Shown one piece after another: positions 17,883 through 24,863 of a stretch of 64,000 nt of DNA. The notes below the pieces were generated by a model. It was not told the origin of the DNA, did not search any database, and saw nothing but the letters and a program-made list of their open reading frames with translations. The position numbers were made by a program, and so were the translations under genes. Location: positions 62,001-126,000 of the forward strand of contig NZ_JANUGY010000012.1 of the NCBI RefSeq assembly GCF_024756235.1. The letters run 5' to 3'. The DNA comes from Massilia kyonggiensis (GTDB taxonomy: Bacteria; Pseudomonadota; Gammaproteobacteria; Burkholderiales; Burkholderiaceae_D). The first letter of the stretch is position 1; every line of letters begins with the position of its first letter.

Positions 17883-19997
17883 TCAGTTTTCCTCGACGAT
17901 GGCGAGGTCCCACGGCGCCAGCGTGACGGTCTCGTCGCCCTTGACGGCGCGGGACGTCAGCAGGTCCGTGCCGGCCTTGTGGCGGTACGTGAACGTCGCG
18001 GGATTGCCCGAGTAGTTGAAGTAGTAGCGGATCGTCTTGCCGAAGCGGTTCACGCCCGCGCGCGCCTGGATGTGCGACGGCAGTTGCTGGTCCGGTCCGA
18101 TCAGGCCCTTTTCCTGCAGCACGGACTGCAGCACGGCCTTCTGCAGTTTGTCCGACAAATACGTGCCTTCGTAGACGGCCTTGCCCGCGCCGAACTGGTT
18201 CGCCGTGATGGCCGGCCAGCGGCCGAAGAACGGGTGGTCGTACCAGGCGAGGGCCTTCGCCGTGTCCAGCTGCAGGAACTCGGCCCAGTGGCGCACCTTG
18301 TTGTCGTCGCCGGCCTGGAACGGGTCGCCTTTCAGCGCGAGCGGTTGCGCGAGGTTCGAGAATTCCTGGTAGTGGAAGCCCAGCACCTGGCGCAGCGGGC
18401 CCGGGGCCATCGTCCAGCGCACGGCCGCGTTCTCGTTCGCGAAGCCGCTCTTCATGCCCATCACGACGTGGCCGCCCTTGCGCACGAACTCGGTGATCCG
18501 TTGCAGCAGGGCGTCGTCCGCGATGTACAGCGAGGGGACGATCAGGACCTTGTATGCGGACAGGTCGGCCGTGTCCGGGAACACGAAATCCGTGCCCACG
18601 TTCAGGTCGTACAGCGCGCGGTGGATCTGGCGCACTTCGGAGCCGTAGTCGGCGCTGCTTCCCGCCGAGCCCCATTGCGACTGCTTCGCGAACGGCATGT
18701 CGTTGATGGCGTTGAGGGAGTCGCGGCTCCACAGGATCGCCACGTCGTTGCGGATGCGCAGGTCGACGAGGCGCTGGCCGATCTTCTGCAGCTCCTTGCC
18801 GGTGCGGCTCATTTCCGCGTACGCGCGGTTCGGCTCCAGGTCGTGCGACAGGACGCCTTTCCAGTACGTCTCCTGGTTCGCGTGGATCGACGCCCAGTGC
18901 CAGTATTCGACCATGTTGGCGCCGTTGGACAGGTGCGTGTAGACGTCCTGGCGGAACTGCCCGTCGTACGGCGGGTACTGGAACGAGGAACTCCAGTCGG
19001 TCGTCTGCGCGTTCGTTTCGGTGACGAGGAAGTTGCCGCCCTTGAGCGAACGCGTGAAGTCGCCGTCCAGCTTCTGGGCCGCGCCGTTGTACTGGTCCTG
19101 CGTGCCCCAGTGGTAGATGTTCACGCCGGAGACGTCGAGCTTCTGCGCGACGGCGCTTTCGTTGACGTCGCCGTGCATCGCGCCGGCGAAATCGTGCGTG
19201 ACGAACTGGCGCGGGCCCGCGCATTCGCGCACGAGCTGCGCCTGCCAGTGCAGGAAGTCCGTCACGCGCATCTGGCTCCAGCGCGACCATTCCAGCTTGT
19301 AGCCCGTGCTCTGGGCGCCGTCGGGGCGGGGCAGGTCCGTCCACGAATGCAGGTCCTGGCCCCAGTAGTTCAGGAACCACGCGCGGCTGAGGTTTTCCGG
19401 CGTGCCGAATTTCTTTTCCAGGTAATGCTGGAAGCGGATGAAGACGTCGTCGTTGGCCGCGCCGTAGCTGGCCGTCTCGTTGTCGACCTGCCAGCCGATG
19501 ACGTTCGGATTGTTCTTGTAGTGCGCGACGATGCGGCGGATCAGGCGCTCCGCGTAGAAGCGGTAGGCGGGCGAATCCGTATTCATGTTCTGGCGCATGC
19601 CGTACGTGTTTTTCGCGCCGTTGAATTTCGTCGCCAGGATTTCCGGATGCTGGCGTGCCATCCACGCGGGGATCGAATACGTGGGCGTGCCCATGATGAC
19701 CTTGATGCCGGCCTTGCCCATCGCATCGACGACGCGGTCCATCCACGCCGTATCGAAGCGGCCGTCCTCCGGCTCCCACAGGCTCCACGTCGATTCGCCC
19801 AGGCGCACGACGTTGAAGCCGGCCGCCTTGATCATCTGGACGTCCTTGTCCAGCCGCTCGTAGGGCATGTATTCGTGATAGTACGCGGCGCCGTACAGGA
19901 CGGTCGGGAATTCCGGCTGTGCCGCCGCCGCGGGGGCGCACGCGCCGCCTGCGAGTGCGCACGCCAGTGCGAGCGGGAGGAGTCTCCGTGTGAACAT
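17883..19997 (-). CDS. Glycoside hydrolase family 42 beta-galactosidase
   Basis: A 704-residue enzyme with a signal peptide (MFTRRLLPLALACALAGGAC, then an Ala-rich cleavage site; a lipoprotein Cys at 20 or 24 is possible). The barrel has the predicted acid/base Glu174 in WQVDNET and nucleophile Glu327 in VTETNAQ. It is followed by the trimerisation domain (LIVPSLYI...GGHVVMGM) and a C-terminal beta domain. It should remove beta-linked galactose, in this context probably from xyloglucan or galactan side chains. The ATG at 19997 has AAAGG 7 nt upstream; the open frame extends to 20177 but lies upstream of the predicted transcription start. Monocistronic on the minus strand. Confidence 0.88.
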   Translation of the reverse strand: MFTRRLLPLALACALAGGACAPAAAAQPEFPTVLYGAAYYHEYMPYERLDKDVQMIKAAGFNVVRLGESTWSLWEPEDGRFDTAWMDRVVDAMGKAGIKVIMGTPTYSIPAWMARQHPEILATKFNGAKNTYGMRQNMNTDSPAYRFYAERLIRRIVAHYKNNPNVIGWQVDNETASYGAANDDVFIRFQHYLEKKFGTPENLSRAWFLNYWGQDLHSWTDLPRPDGAQSTGYKLEWSRWSQMRVTDFLHWQAQLVRECAGPRQFVTHDFAGAMHGDVNESAVAQKLDVSGVNIYHWGTQDQYNGAAQKLDGDFTRSLKGGNFLVTETNAQTTDWSSSFQYPPYDGQFRQDVYTHLSNGANMVEYWHWASIHANQETYWKGVLSHDLEPNRAYAEMSRTGKELQKIGQRLVDLRIRNDVAILWSRDSLNAINDMPFAKQSQWGSAGSSADYGSEVRQIHRALYDLNVGTDFVFPDTADLSAYKVLIVPSLYIADDALLQRITEFVRKGGHVVMGMKSGFANENAAVRWTMAPGPLRQVLGFHYQEFSNLAQPLALKGDPFQAGDDNKVRHWAEFLQLDTAKALAWYDHPFFGRWPAITANQFGAGKAVYEGTYLSDKLQKAVLQSVLQEKGLIGPDQQLPSHIQARAGVNRFGKTIRYYFNYSGNPATFTYRHKAGTDLLTSRAVKGDETVTLAPWDLAIVEEN

Positions 19998-20037
19998 TCG
20001 TTGCCTTTCGTGTGGATACAGGTCTGGATAGTCAGGC

Positions 20038-20100
20038 ATTCTGACGCGTCGGGGCAGGGTGAAGCAATTACGAAATTCGCTTCCTGCCATACGATTTGTC
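20038..20100 (-). promoter_or_regulatory. Tandem operator and promoter of the GH42 gene
   Basis: On the minus strand, the outer repeat AAATCGTATGG and the inner repeat GCGAATTTCGTAATTGC (20062-20083) are 21 bp apart. TTGCTT (20062-20067) is the -35 box and CAGAAT (20038-20043) the -10 box, separated by 18 bp. The predicted start of transcription is near 20031. Confidence 0.65.
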
Positions 20101-20117
20101 GCAGGTATCCGCGCTGG

Positions 20118-20180
20118 GCAATTTCGTATCGTGCGCTGGCAATTTTCACAATTGCGGCGACGCGTCATGGCTTCCACAAT
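20118..20180 (+). promoter_or_regulatory. Tandem operator and promoter of the predicted small RNA
   Basis: The outer repeat GCAATTTCGTATCG (20118-20131) and inner repeat CTGGCAATTTTCACAATTG (20136-20154) are 22 bp apart. TTGCGG (20152-20157) is the -35 box and CACAAT (20175-20180) the -10 box, with a 17-bp spacer. This is the best palindromic version in the locus (GCAATT-5-AATTGC). Confidence 0.65.
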
Positions 20181-20186
20181 GGCTGG

Positions 20187-20249
20187 GTAGTCTCCTACCG
20201 CCTGGCATGGTAGGTTTTATGGGGCGGCCCTGGGCCGCCCCTTTTTTTT
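20187..20249 (+). ncRNA. Predicted small RNA or terminated leader, about 62 nt
   Basis: The promoter at 20118-20180 would start transcription near 20187, and the intrinsic terminator at 20221-20249 would end it about 62 nt later. The short transcript can form GGTAG/CTACC (20186-20190 with 20195-20199) or, exclusively, CCTACC/GGTAGG (20194-20199 with 20209-20214), before the terminator hairpin. It could be a sugar-induced small RNA, or an attenuated leader of the downstream AraC gene, which has its own promoter after the terminator. No similarity to a known RNA family is recognised. Confidence 0.45.
20221..20249 (+). terminator. Strong intrinsic terminator upstream of the second AraC gene
   Basis: GGGGCGGCCC (20221-20230) and GGGCCGCCCC (20232-20241) are complementary, giving a stem of about 8 bp with a small loop. 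It is followed by eight T residues (20242-20249). No plus-strand protein gene lies directly upstream, so it must end a non-coding transcript or insulate the AraC promoter. Confidence 0.88.
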
Positions 20250-20269
20250 CGCCATTGTATTAAGCGGGC

Positions 20270-20278
20270 TGCTATGAT
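20270..20278 (+). promoter_or_regulatory. Extended -10 promoter of the second membrane AraC gene
   Basis: TGCTATGAT matches the element at 4675-4683 in front of the paralogue, including the preceding GGGC. The predicted start of transcription is near 20285. Confidence 0.5.
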
Positions 20279-20334
20279 CGACGCGAGCGCCCCGGCAGAG
20301 GAGGGGCATGGGGACACTATTTCGCTGTACGACG

Positions 20335-21537
20335 ATGCAAGAGTTTTATAAGAAGTCGCTGCTCTTTTTGATCGCGCTGCTGATCGTGGACGCGCTGCTT
20401 GCGGCCTTGTTCATTTTCCTGAGCCAGCCGACCTATATGCTCTCGCCGACGCTCCGGGACGGCATCCGCTGGGACCCTGTCCCCGTGTCCGACAAGGAGT
20501 TGGGCGGCACGTCGGCGGTCAGCCTGCGCGCTGCGGGACCCGGCACGGTATCCTTCGACTACCGGCTGACGCACGACGGCAAGTACCCGTTTGCCGGCAC
20601 GCGGTTCATGGCCAAGGACGCGAAGGGCAATCTTGCCACGGTCGACCTGCGGGGTTACGAAACCATCACGTTCACCGCGCGCTGCTCGCCCGCCTACCCG
20701 ATGCTGTTCGGTATGACGGTCTTCGACGACAAGGTCTCGGTCCCGGGCCAGTACATCACTTACCGGTCGCCGGGTACGTACTTTCCCTGCAACGAACAGG
20801 GCGTGCCCGTGTCCATCGATATCCGGCGGCTGACCGTCCCCGGCTGGTGGCTGTCGATGATGAAGCTGCCGCCGTCGTCCCTGGATTACAAACTCGACAA
20901 GGTTGCGCAATTTTCATTCGGATCGAGTTCGCAAACGCCATTCGACCTCGATGCGCACGTGGAAATCAGCAATATCAAATTGCACAGGCAGGATTATGGG
21001 TATCTCATCGCGCTGGCGGTCATTCTCGTAACGGGCTGGATCGTATTTGGTATCTGGTTTTTCCGCACTCATACACGGACATTGGCTGCCAGCCTGAATT
21101 CCAGGTTGAAAAAGGATTTGCCGCTGGTCGCGTATCGCCAATTGACTTCGCAACCCTATCGGGACGAGGAAAAAGCGTCGATCCTGAAATTCATCGCGAC
21201 GAATTACACGAATCCCGAACTGGATCTGGAAGGCGTGGTGGCCGGCACCGGCGCCAACCGGAATAAAGTGAACGATTTGCTGAAAGCGGAACTCGGCATG
21301 ACATTCACCGGTTATGTGAATAAATTGCGGCTGACGGAAGCGGCGCGCCTGCTGACGGAAAAAAGCGCCGCGACCGTGGCCGAAATCGCCTACCTGGTCG
21401 GCTACGCCAACGTGTCGTATTTCAACCGTTTGTTCAAGGAAGAGTACGGCTGCACGCCGAAGGCGTTCCGGACGCTGGCGCCCGACCAGGGATCCGCCGC
21501 CGTCGACACGCCGCCCAAAATGATGGGAAACGGCTGA
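20335..21537 (+). CDS. Membrane-anchored AraC-family regulator 2
   Basis: A 400-residue paralogue of the regulator at 4740-5942: first membrane helix (about 8-28), periplasmic sensor domain, second helix (around YLIALAVILVTGWIVFGIWF), then a cytoplasmic AraC double helix-turn-helix. The C-terminal 130 residues are nearly the same as in the first regulator (LDLEGVVAGTGANRNKVND, AEIAYLVGYANVSYFNRLFK), whereas the sensor domain has diverged. The two probably read different ligands but bind the same operators. I set the start at the shared MQEFYKK; ATG 20308 in the same frame has GAGGAGGGG close upstream and would add nine residues. Codon use in the second half is less GC-rich than in its neighbours. 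Confidence 0.83.
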   Translation: MQEFYKKSLLFLIALLIVDALLAALFIFLSQPTYMLSPTLRDGIRWDPVPVSDKELGGTSAVSLRAAGPGTVSFDYRLTHDGKYPFAGTRFMAKDAKGNLATVDLRGYETITFTARCSPAYPMLFGMTVFDDKVSVPGQYITYRSPGTYFPCNEQGVPVSIDIRRLTVPGWWLSMMKLPPSSLDYKLDKVAQFSFGSSSQTPFDLDAHVEISNIKLHRQDYGYLIALAVILVTGWIVFGIWFFRTHTRTLAASLNSRLKKDLPLVAYRQLTSQPYRDEEKASILKFIATNYTNPELDLEGVVAGTGANRNKVNDLLKAELGMTFTGYVNKLRLTEAARLLTEKSAATVAEIAYLVGYANVSYFNRLFKEEYGCTPKAFRTLAPDQGSAAVDTPPKMMGNG

Positions 21538-21918
21538 TCCAGCCTTCCACTCCCTGCAAAAGTGATCGTACTTTTTGCACGGTGAAAGAAATCCGCGTAC
21601 TGACGTTATAGGCGCCCCGGGGTGGGGTCCTATTCTTGAGCTGAAGGGGCGCCGCCACCGGCACCCCGGTCACGCTACGAGGAACCATCCCATGACTGCG
21701 CATGTCCCGTGCCCATCCCATTCCAGTCATCCACCTGCTGGAAAACATCATTCATTTCCTGCCCCGATTTGCCGGGCATGATGCCGCCTGATTTCCTCGT
21801 TGTTGCGACGTTTGTTTACTAAACATGCCATGCCGGGCCCGTTTAGCCCGGAAACAAAACAAAAAAAGTTTCACAGGGAGACGACAATGGTTTCAAAAGC
21901 GATGAATGGGGGCGCGTT
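21538..21918. other. Structured 381-bp leader/control region of the XylR-type gene
   Basis: It contains an imperfect palindrome TGCAAAAGT-6-ACTTTTTGCA (21555-21579), a long inverted repeat GGCGCCCC (21611-21618) with GGGGCGCC (21646-21653), a perfect GTTTACTAAAC dyad (21814-21824), and a CCGGGC/GCCCGG hairpin (21833-21851). An A-rich run and a small upstream open reading frame (21887-21922) follow. None of the hairpins is followed by a T-run. No larger gene is supported. Confidence 0.6.
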
Positions 21919-21922
21919 ATGA
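21887..21922 (+). CDS. 11-residue leader peptide overlapping the XylR-type start
   Basis: ATG 21887 has a strong ribosome-binding site (AGGGAGACGACA) and encodes MVSKAMNGGAL. The stop TGA overlaps the ATG of the regulator gene (ATGA, 21919-21922). The regulator ATG itself has only a G-run upstream, so its translation may depend on ribosomes finishing this small frame. No homology is claimed. Confidence 0.45.
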   Translation: MVSKAMNGGAL

Positions 21923-23109
21923 AAGCGACGAAAGCCTACCGGATTGCGCTGCTTTTCAACGGAAATAAAACCTTCGACCGCGAAGTGATCGCCGGAATTG
22001 CCGGCCATTTGGGCGGTACGCGCGTGGCCTGGGATTTGTTTTTGGAAGAAGATTTCCGCCTGCGCCTGAATGGAATGGATCGCTGGCAAGGCGATGGCGT
22101 CATCGCCGATTTCGACGACCCGGCCGTCGTCCGGGCATTATCCGGCTGCACGGTGCCGGTGGTCGGCGTCGGCGGTTCCTATGCGAACGAGGACGCATAC
22201 CCGCCCGGCGTGCCGTATGTCGCGACCGACAATTTCAAGCTCGTCAAGCTGGCGCGCGACCACCTGATCGACGTCGGCCTGCAACGTTTTGCCATGTTCA
22301 GCCTGCCGGAAGCGCAGGAGAGCCGCTGGGCCCAGGAGCGCGAACGGGCCTTCCGCACCCTGATGGCGGAAGACCGGATGGAAGCGGAGATCTTCCGCGG
22401 CTGCGAGACGAACGCGGCGTCGTGGGACGCGGCGGTGCAGGGCCAGATCGACTGGCTGCGCAGCCTGCCCAAGCCGGTGGGCGTCATCGCCGTCACCGAC
22501 GCGCGCGCGCGCCAGTTGCTGCAGGCCTGCGCGATCGCCGGCATCTCGGTGCCGGAGCAGGTGGCGCTGATCGGCATCGACAACGACCCGCTCGTGCGCA
22601 TGCTGACCCGCATCCCGCTCAGTTCCGTGATCCAGGGCGCGCACGAGATGGGGCGCACGGCCGCGCACCTGCTCGAGCAGATGCTGCACGGCGTGCGCCT
22701 GTCGAACACGCGCATCCTCGTGCCGCCGGCCGGCATCAACGTCCTCGCGTCGAGCCGCTACCAGGCCGTCAAGCATCCGCACGTGATGCGGGCCTGCCAC
22801 TACATCCGCCAGTACGCCTGCCAGGGCATCAAGACGCACCAGGTGGCCGAATACGTGGGCGTGTCGCGCTCCTCGCTGGAAGTCTACTTCCGCCAGGAGC
22901 TGGGCTGCAGCGTGCACGACATGATCCTCAAGTCGAAGCTGGAAGCGGCCAAGGCGGGACTGGAAAGCGGCGAACGCAGTATCGCGGACGTGGCGCTGGG
23001 CTGCGGGTTCACGTCCACGCAGTACATGCACCTCGTGTTCAAGCGCGAACTCGGTTGCACGCCGCGCGCGTGGCGCGACCGGGCGCTGGGAGAACGCACC
23101 GCCGCGTGA
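21919..23109 (+). CDS. xylR: XylR-type transcriptional regulator (LacI-like sensor plus AraC DNA-binding domain)
   Basis: A 396-residue regulator. The N-terminal two-thirds is a periplasmic-binding-protein-like sugar-sensing domain without its own helix-turn-helix (IALLFNGNKTFDREVIAGIA, ALIGIDNDPLVRML). The C-terminal third is an AraC-type domain (HQVAEYVGVSRSSLEVYFRQ, ADVALGCGFTSTQYMHLVFK). This fusion is the architecture of the xylose regulator XylR. Xylose released by the GH31 enzyme would be a natural ligand, but no xylose isomerase or transporter gene is in the window. It is followed by the aldose epimerase gene. Confidence 0.82.
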   Translation: MKATKAYRIALLFNGNKTFDREVIAGIAGHLGGTRVAWDLFLEEDFRLRLNGMDRWQGDGVIADFDDPAVVRALSGCTVPVVGVGGSYANEDAYPPGVPYVATDNFKLVKLARDHLIDVGLQRFAMFSLPEAQESRWAQERERAFRTLMAEDRMEAEIFRGCETNAASWDAAVQGQIDWLRSLPKPVGVIAVTDARARQLLQACAIAGISVPEQVALIGIDNDPLVRMLTRIPLSSVIQGAHEMGRTAAHLLEQMLHGVRLSNTRILVPPAGINVLASSRYQAVKHPHVMRACHYIRQYACQGIKTHQVAEYVGVSRSSLEVYFRQELGCSVHDMILKSKLEAAKAGLESGERSIADVALGCGFTSTQYMHLVFKRELGCTPRAWRDRALGERTAA

Positions 23110-23115
23110 CGTCAG

Positions 23116-23178
23116 CGAGAATCGTTCGGCCCCTTGGTGATTTTTGTAATTGAAACGCCATGCGCGGGCCGGGAGAAT
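23116..23178 (+). promoter_or_regulatory. Tandem operator and promoter of the aldose epimerase gene
   Basis: The outer repeat GAGAATCGTTCGG (23117-23129) and inner repeat TTGGTGATTTTTGTAATTG (23134-23152) are 22 bp apart. TTGAAA (23150-23155) is the -35 box and GAGAAT (23173-23178) the -10 box, with a 17-bp spacer. This is the closest of the set to a consensus -35. Confidence 0.62.
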
Positions 23179-23212
23179 GGCTTCCTATCGGAACTCGGGA
23201 AGCCATACTGCA

Positions 23213-24079
23213 ATGACGATCCACCTCATTCCGGGCGCCCCGGCAGCAATGGCCGGCGAACGCTCGTTCACGCTCGAGAACGCGGCCGGCATGATCGTGA
23301 CGATCGGCGAGCGGGGCGCGCAGCTGCGCGCCTGGGTCGCACCGGACCGTTACGGCCGCATGGCCGACGTCGTGCAGTCCGACGCCGACGGCATGCCGTC
23401 CGGCGGCCGATCCGCCCGCTGGGAGGGGCGGCAGGCCGACGGCGTCGTCTCGCTGGCGCTCACCTCGGGCGGCGACGGGGCGGGGATGCTCGTGCACTAC
23501 CGGCTGGACGACGACGGCGGCCTGACGATCGAGTACCAGGCCGTCGCCGGCGTGCCGATCCCGCTCGCGGCCCTGGCGCATCCGGCCTTCAATCTTTCCG
23601 GCAGCCCGGCCGACGTGGGCGACCACATGCTGCAGATCGACGCCGACTATTTCGAGGAGACGGGTCCGGCCGGCACGCCCGCCGGCGTGGCCGCCGTGGG
23701 CGGGACGGCATTCGACTTCCGCCAGGCCGCCGCCATCGGCCCGCGCCTGCACTGGACCGATACGCAGCTGCAGCGGGCCGGCGGCTTCGATCACTGCTTC
23801 TGCGTGCGCAACCACTTCGCGGGCGGCCAGGGGCAGCTGCGCGAAGCGGCCCGCGTGTTCGATCCGGCGTCCGGGCGCCGCCTCCAGCTCTACACGACCG
23901 AAGCCGCCGTGCGGTTCAGCAGCGGGATGGGCGTCGCGGGCACCCCGCAGCTGGATGCGTTCCGCGTCGAAGCCCACGCGCGCCCCGGCCTCATGAGCGC
24001 GGCCTGGCCGCGCGTCATGCTGCATCCGGGGCAGGTGTACCGGCAGACGACGGTCTACCGGCTGTCCCTGCAGGGTTGA
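23213..24079 (+). CDS. galM: Aldose 1-epimerase (galactose mutarotase family)
   Basis: A 288-residue member of the galactose mutarotase superfamily, which interconverts alpha and beta anomers of free sugars released by the glycosidases. The sequence has the family beta-supersandwich pattern, ALAHPAFNLSG in the place of the usual NHSYFNLxG block, FDHCFCV and a C-terminal LYTTEAAVRFSSG block. No signal peptide is visible, so it is probably cytoplasmic. I chose ATG 23213 because the longer frame begins upstream of the predicted transcription start (about 23185). It is divergent from classical GalM, so a related hexose epimerase role is possible. Confidence 0.75.
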   Translation: MTIHLIPGAPAAMAGERSFTLENAAGMIVTIGERGAQLRAWVAPDRYGRMADVVQSDADGMPSGGRSARWEGRQADGVVSLALTSGGDGAGMLVHYRLDDDGGLTIEYQAVAGVPIPLAALAHPAFNLSGSPADVGDHMLQIDADYFEETGPAGTPAGVAAVGGTAFDFRQAAAIGPRLHWTDTQLQRAGGFDHCFCVRNHFAGGQGQLREAARVFDPASGRRLQLYTTEAAVRFSSGMGVAGTPQLDAFRVEAHARPGLMSAAWPRVMLHPGQVYRQTTVYRLSLQG

Positions 24080-24082
24080 CCG

Positions 24083-24847
24083 TCAAGGCAGCGTGATCGT
24101 CAGGTTCGCCGCCCGCGGCGCCATCTTGACGACGTCGCTGTACGCATTCATGCGCGCCTCGCTCGTGCGGCCCAGCGACGTGCGCAGTCCGACATAGCCC
24201 AGCACGCAGATCAGCCCGAACACCGAGTACAGCACCCACAGCGGCAGGTCGCTGCGCAGCTTGTGGCGGATCTGGTCGGGACGTTCCGCGTGCGGCGCGA
24301 AGCCGCCGCGCTTGCCCTTCATGTGCGCGATCTCGTCGCCCAGGCGCGACGTCAGGTAGTTCAGCTTTTCCGTCCCCTCGAGGATGTAGCGGCCCTGGAA
24401 GCCGAGCAGGAGGCACATGTGGAAGACTTCCAGCGCTTCCACGTGGGCGCTGCCGCGCGCGCGCAGCTGTTCCAGCCGTTCGAAGAAGTGTTCGCCCGCG
24501 AGCTGGTCGCCGAACAGCTGCAGCTGCAGCGGGCGGCGCTCCCACGCGTCGCGGATGGTGAAGTGCGAGCGCAGGATGATCTCGTCGACCGCGGCGCAAA
24601 ACGCATATTTTGCCGCGTCGACGTCGTCCGGCGACGCGTTCTGCTTGCGCGCGTTGCGGCCGAAGTCGTCGAGGAATTGCGTCATCTTGCGCGCGAACGC
24701 GGCGTCGTCCTGCGGGCCGTTGCCGTTCTTGAGCATGAACAGGGCGTAGAAGCCGTCGTACATCAGGTCCAGCAGCGTCTGCGGCGCGGCCGGCGCGGAC
24801 GCCGGGCTGCCGGCGGCCATGAGGGAAGGTGCGGTTGCGGTGGTCAT
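24083..24847 (-). CDS. tssL: T6SS inner-membrane protein TssL (DotU/IcmH family)
   Basis: A 254-residue protein with the DotU-type cytoplasmic helical domain (LLDLMYDGFYALFMLKNGN, FCAAVDEIILRS, FHMCLLLGFQGRYI) and one C-terminal membrane helix (LPLWVLYSVFGLICVLGYVG). It forms the membrane complex with TssM. There is no C-terminal peptidoglycan-binding domain; a separate OmpA-like protein is encoded at 44687-45481. It is downstream of tssK by 16 nt on the same strand. Confidence 0.93.
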   Translation of the reverse strand: MTTATAPSLMAAGSPASAPAAPQTLLDLMYDGFYALFMLKNGNGPQDDAAFARKMTQFLDDFGRNARKQNASPDDVDAAKYAFCAAVDEIILRSHFTIRDAWERRPLQLQLFGDQLAGEHFFERLEQLRARGSAHVEALEVFHMCLLLGFQGRYILEGTEKLNYLTSRLGDEIAHMKGKRGGFAPHAERPDQIRHKLRSDLPLWVLYSVFGLICVLGYVGLRTSLGRTSEARMNAYSDVVKMAPRAANLTITLP

Positions 24848-24863
24848 GGGGAATCTCTCGGGT

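Larger units (their letters stand above)
19998..20334. other. Divergent intergenic control region between GH42 and the second AraC gene
   Basis: This 337-bp stretch holds two operator/promoter arrays facing away from each other (20038-20100 minus, 20118-20180 plus), an intrinsic terminator on the plus strand (20221-20249), and the extended -10 promoter of the second AraC gene (20270-20278). No protein-coding gene is supported, apart from a very doubtful 14-codon frame at 20219-20263. Confidence 0.7.

Noticed and set aside
20219..20263. 14-codon open frame (ATG within the leader before the AraC 2 gene) running through the terminator
   Set aside because: The ribosome-binding site is weak (TAGG at poor spacing), the codons are dictated by the terminator stem and T-run, and nothing suggests a regulatory peptide. 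Kept only as a remote alternative to the small-RNA reading.
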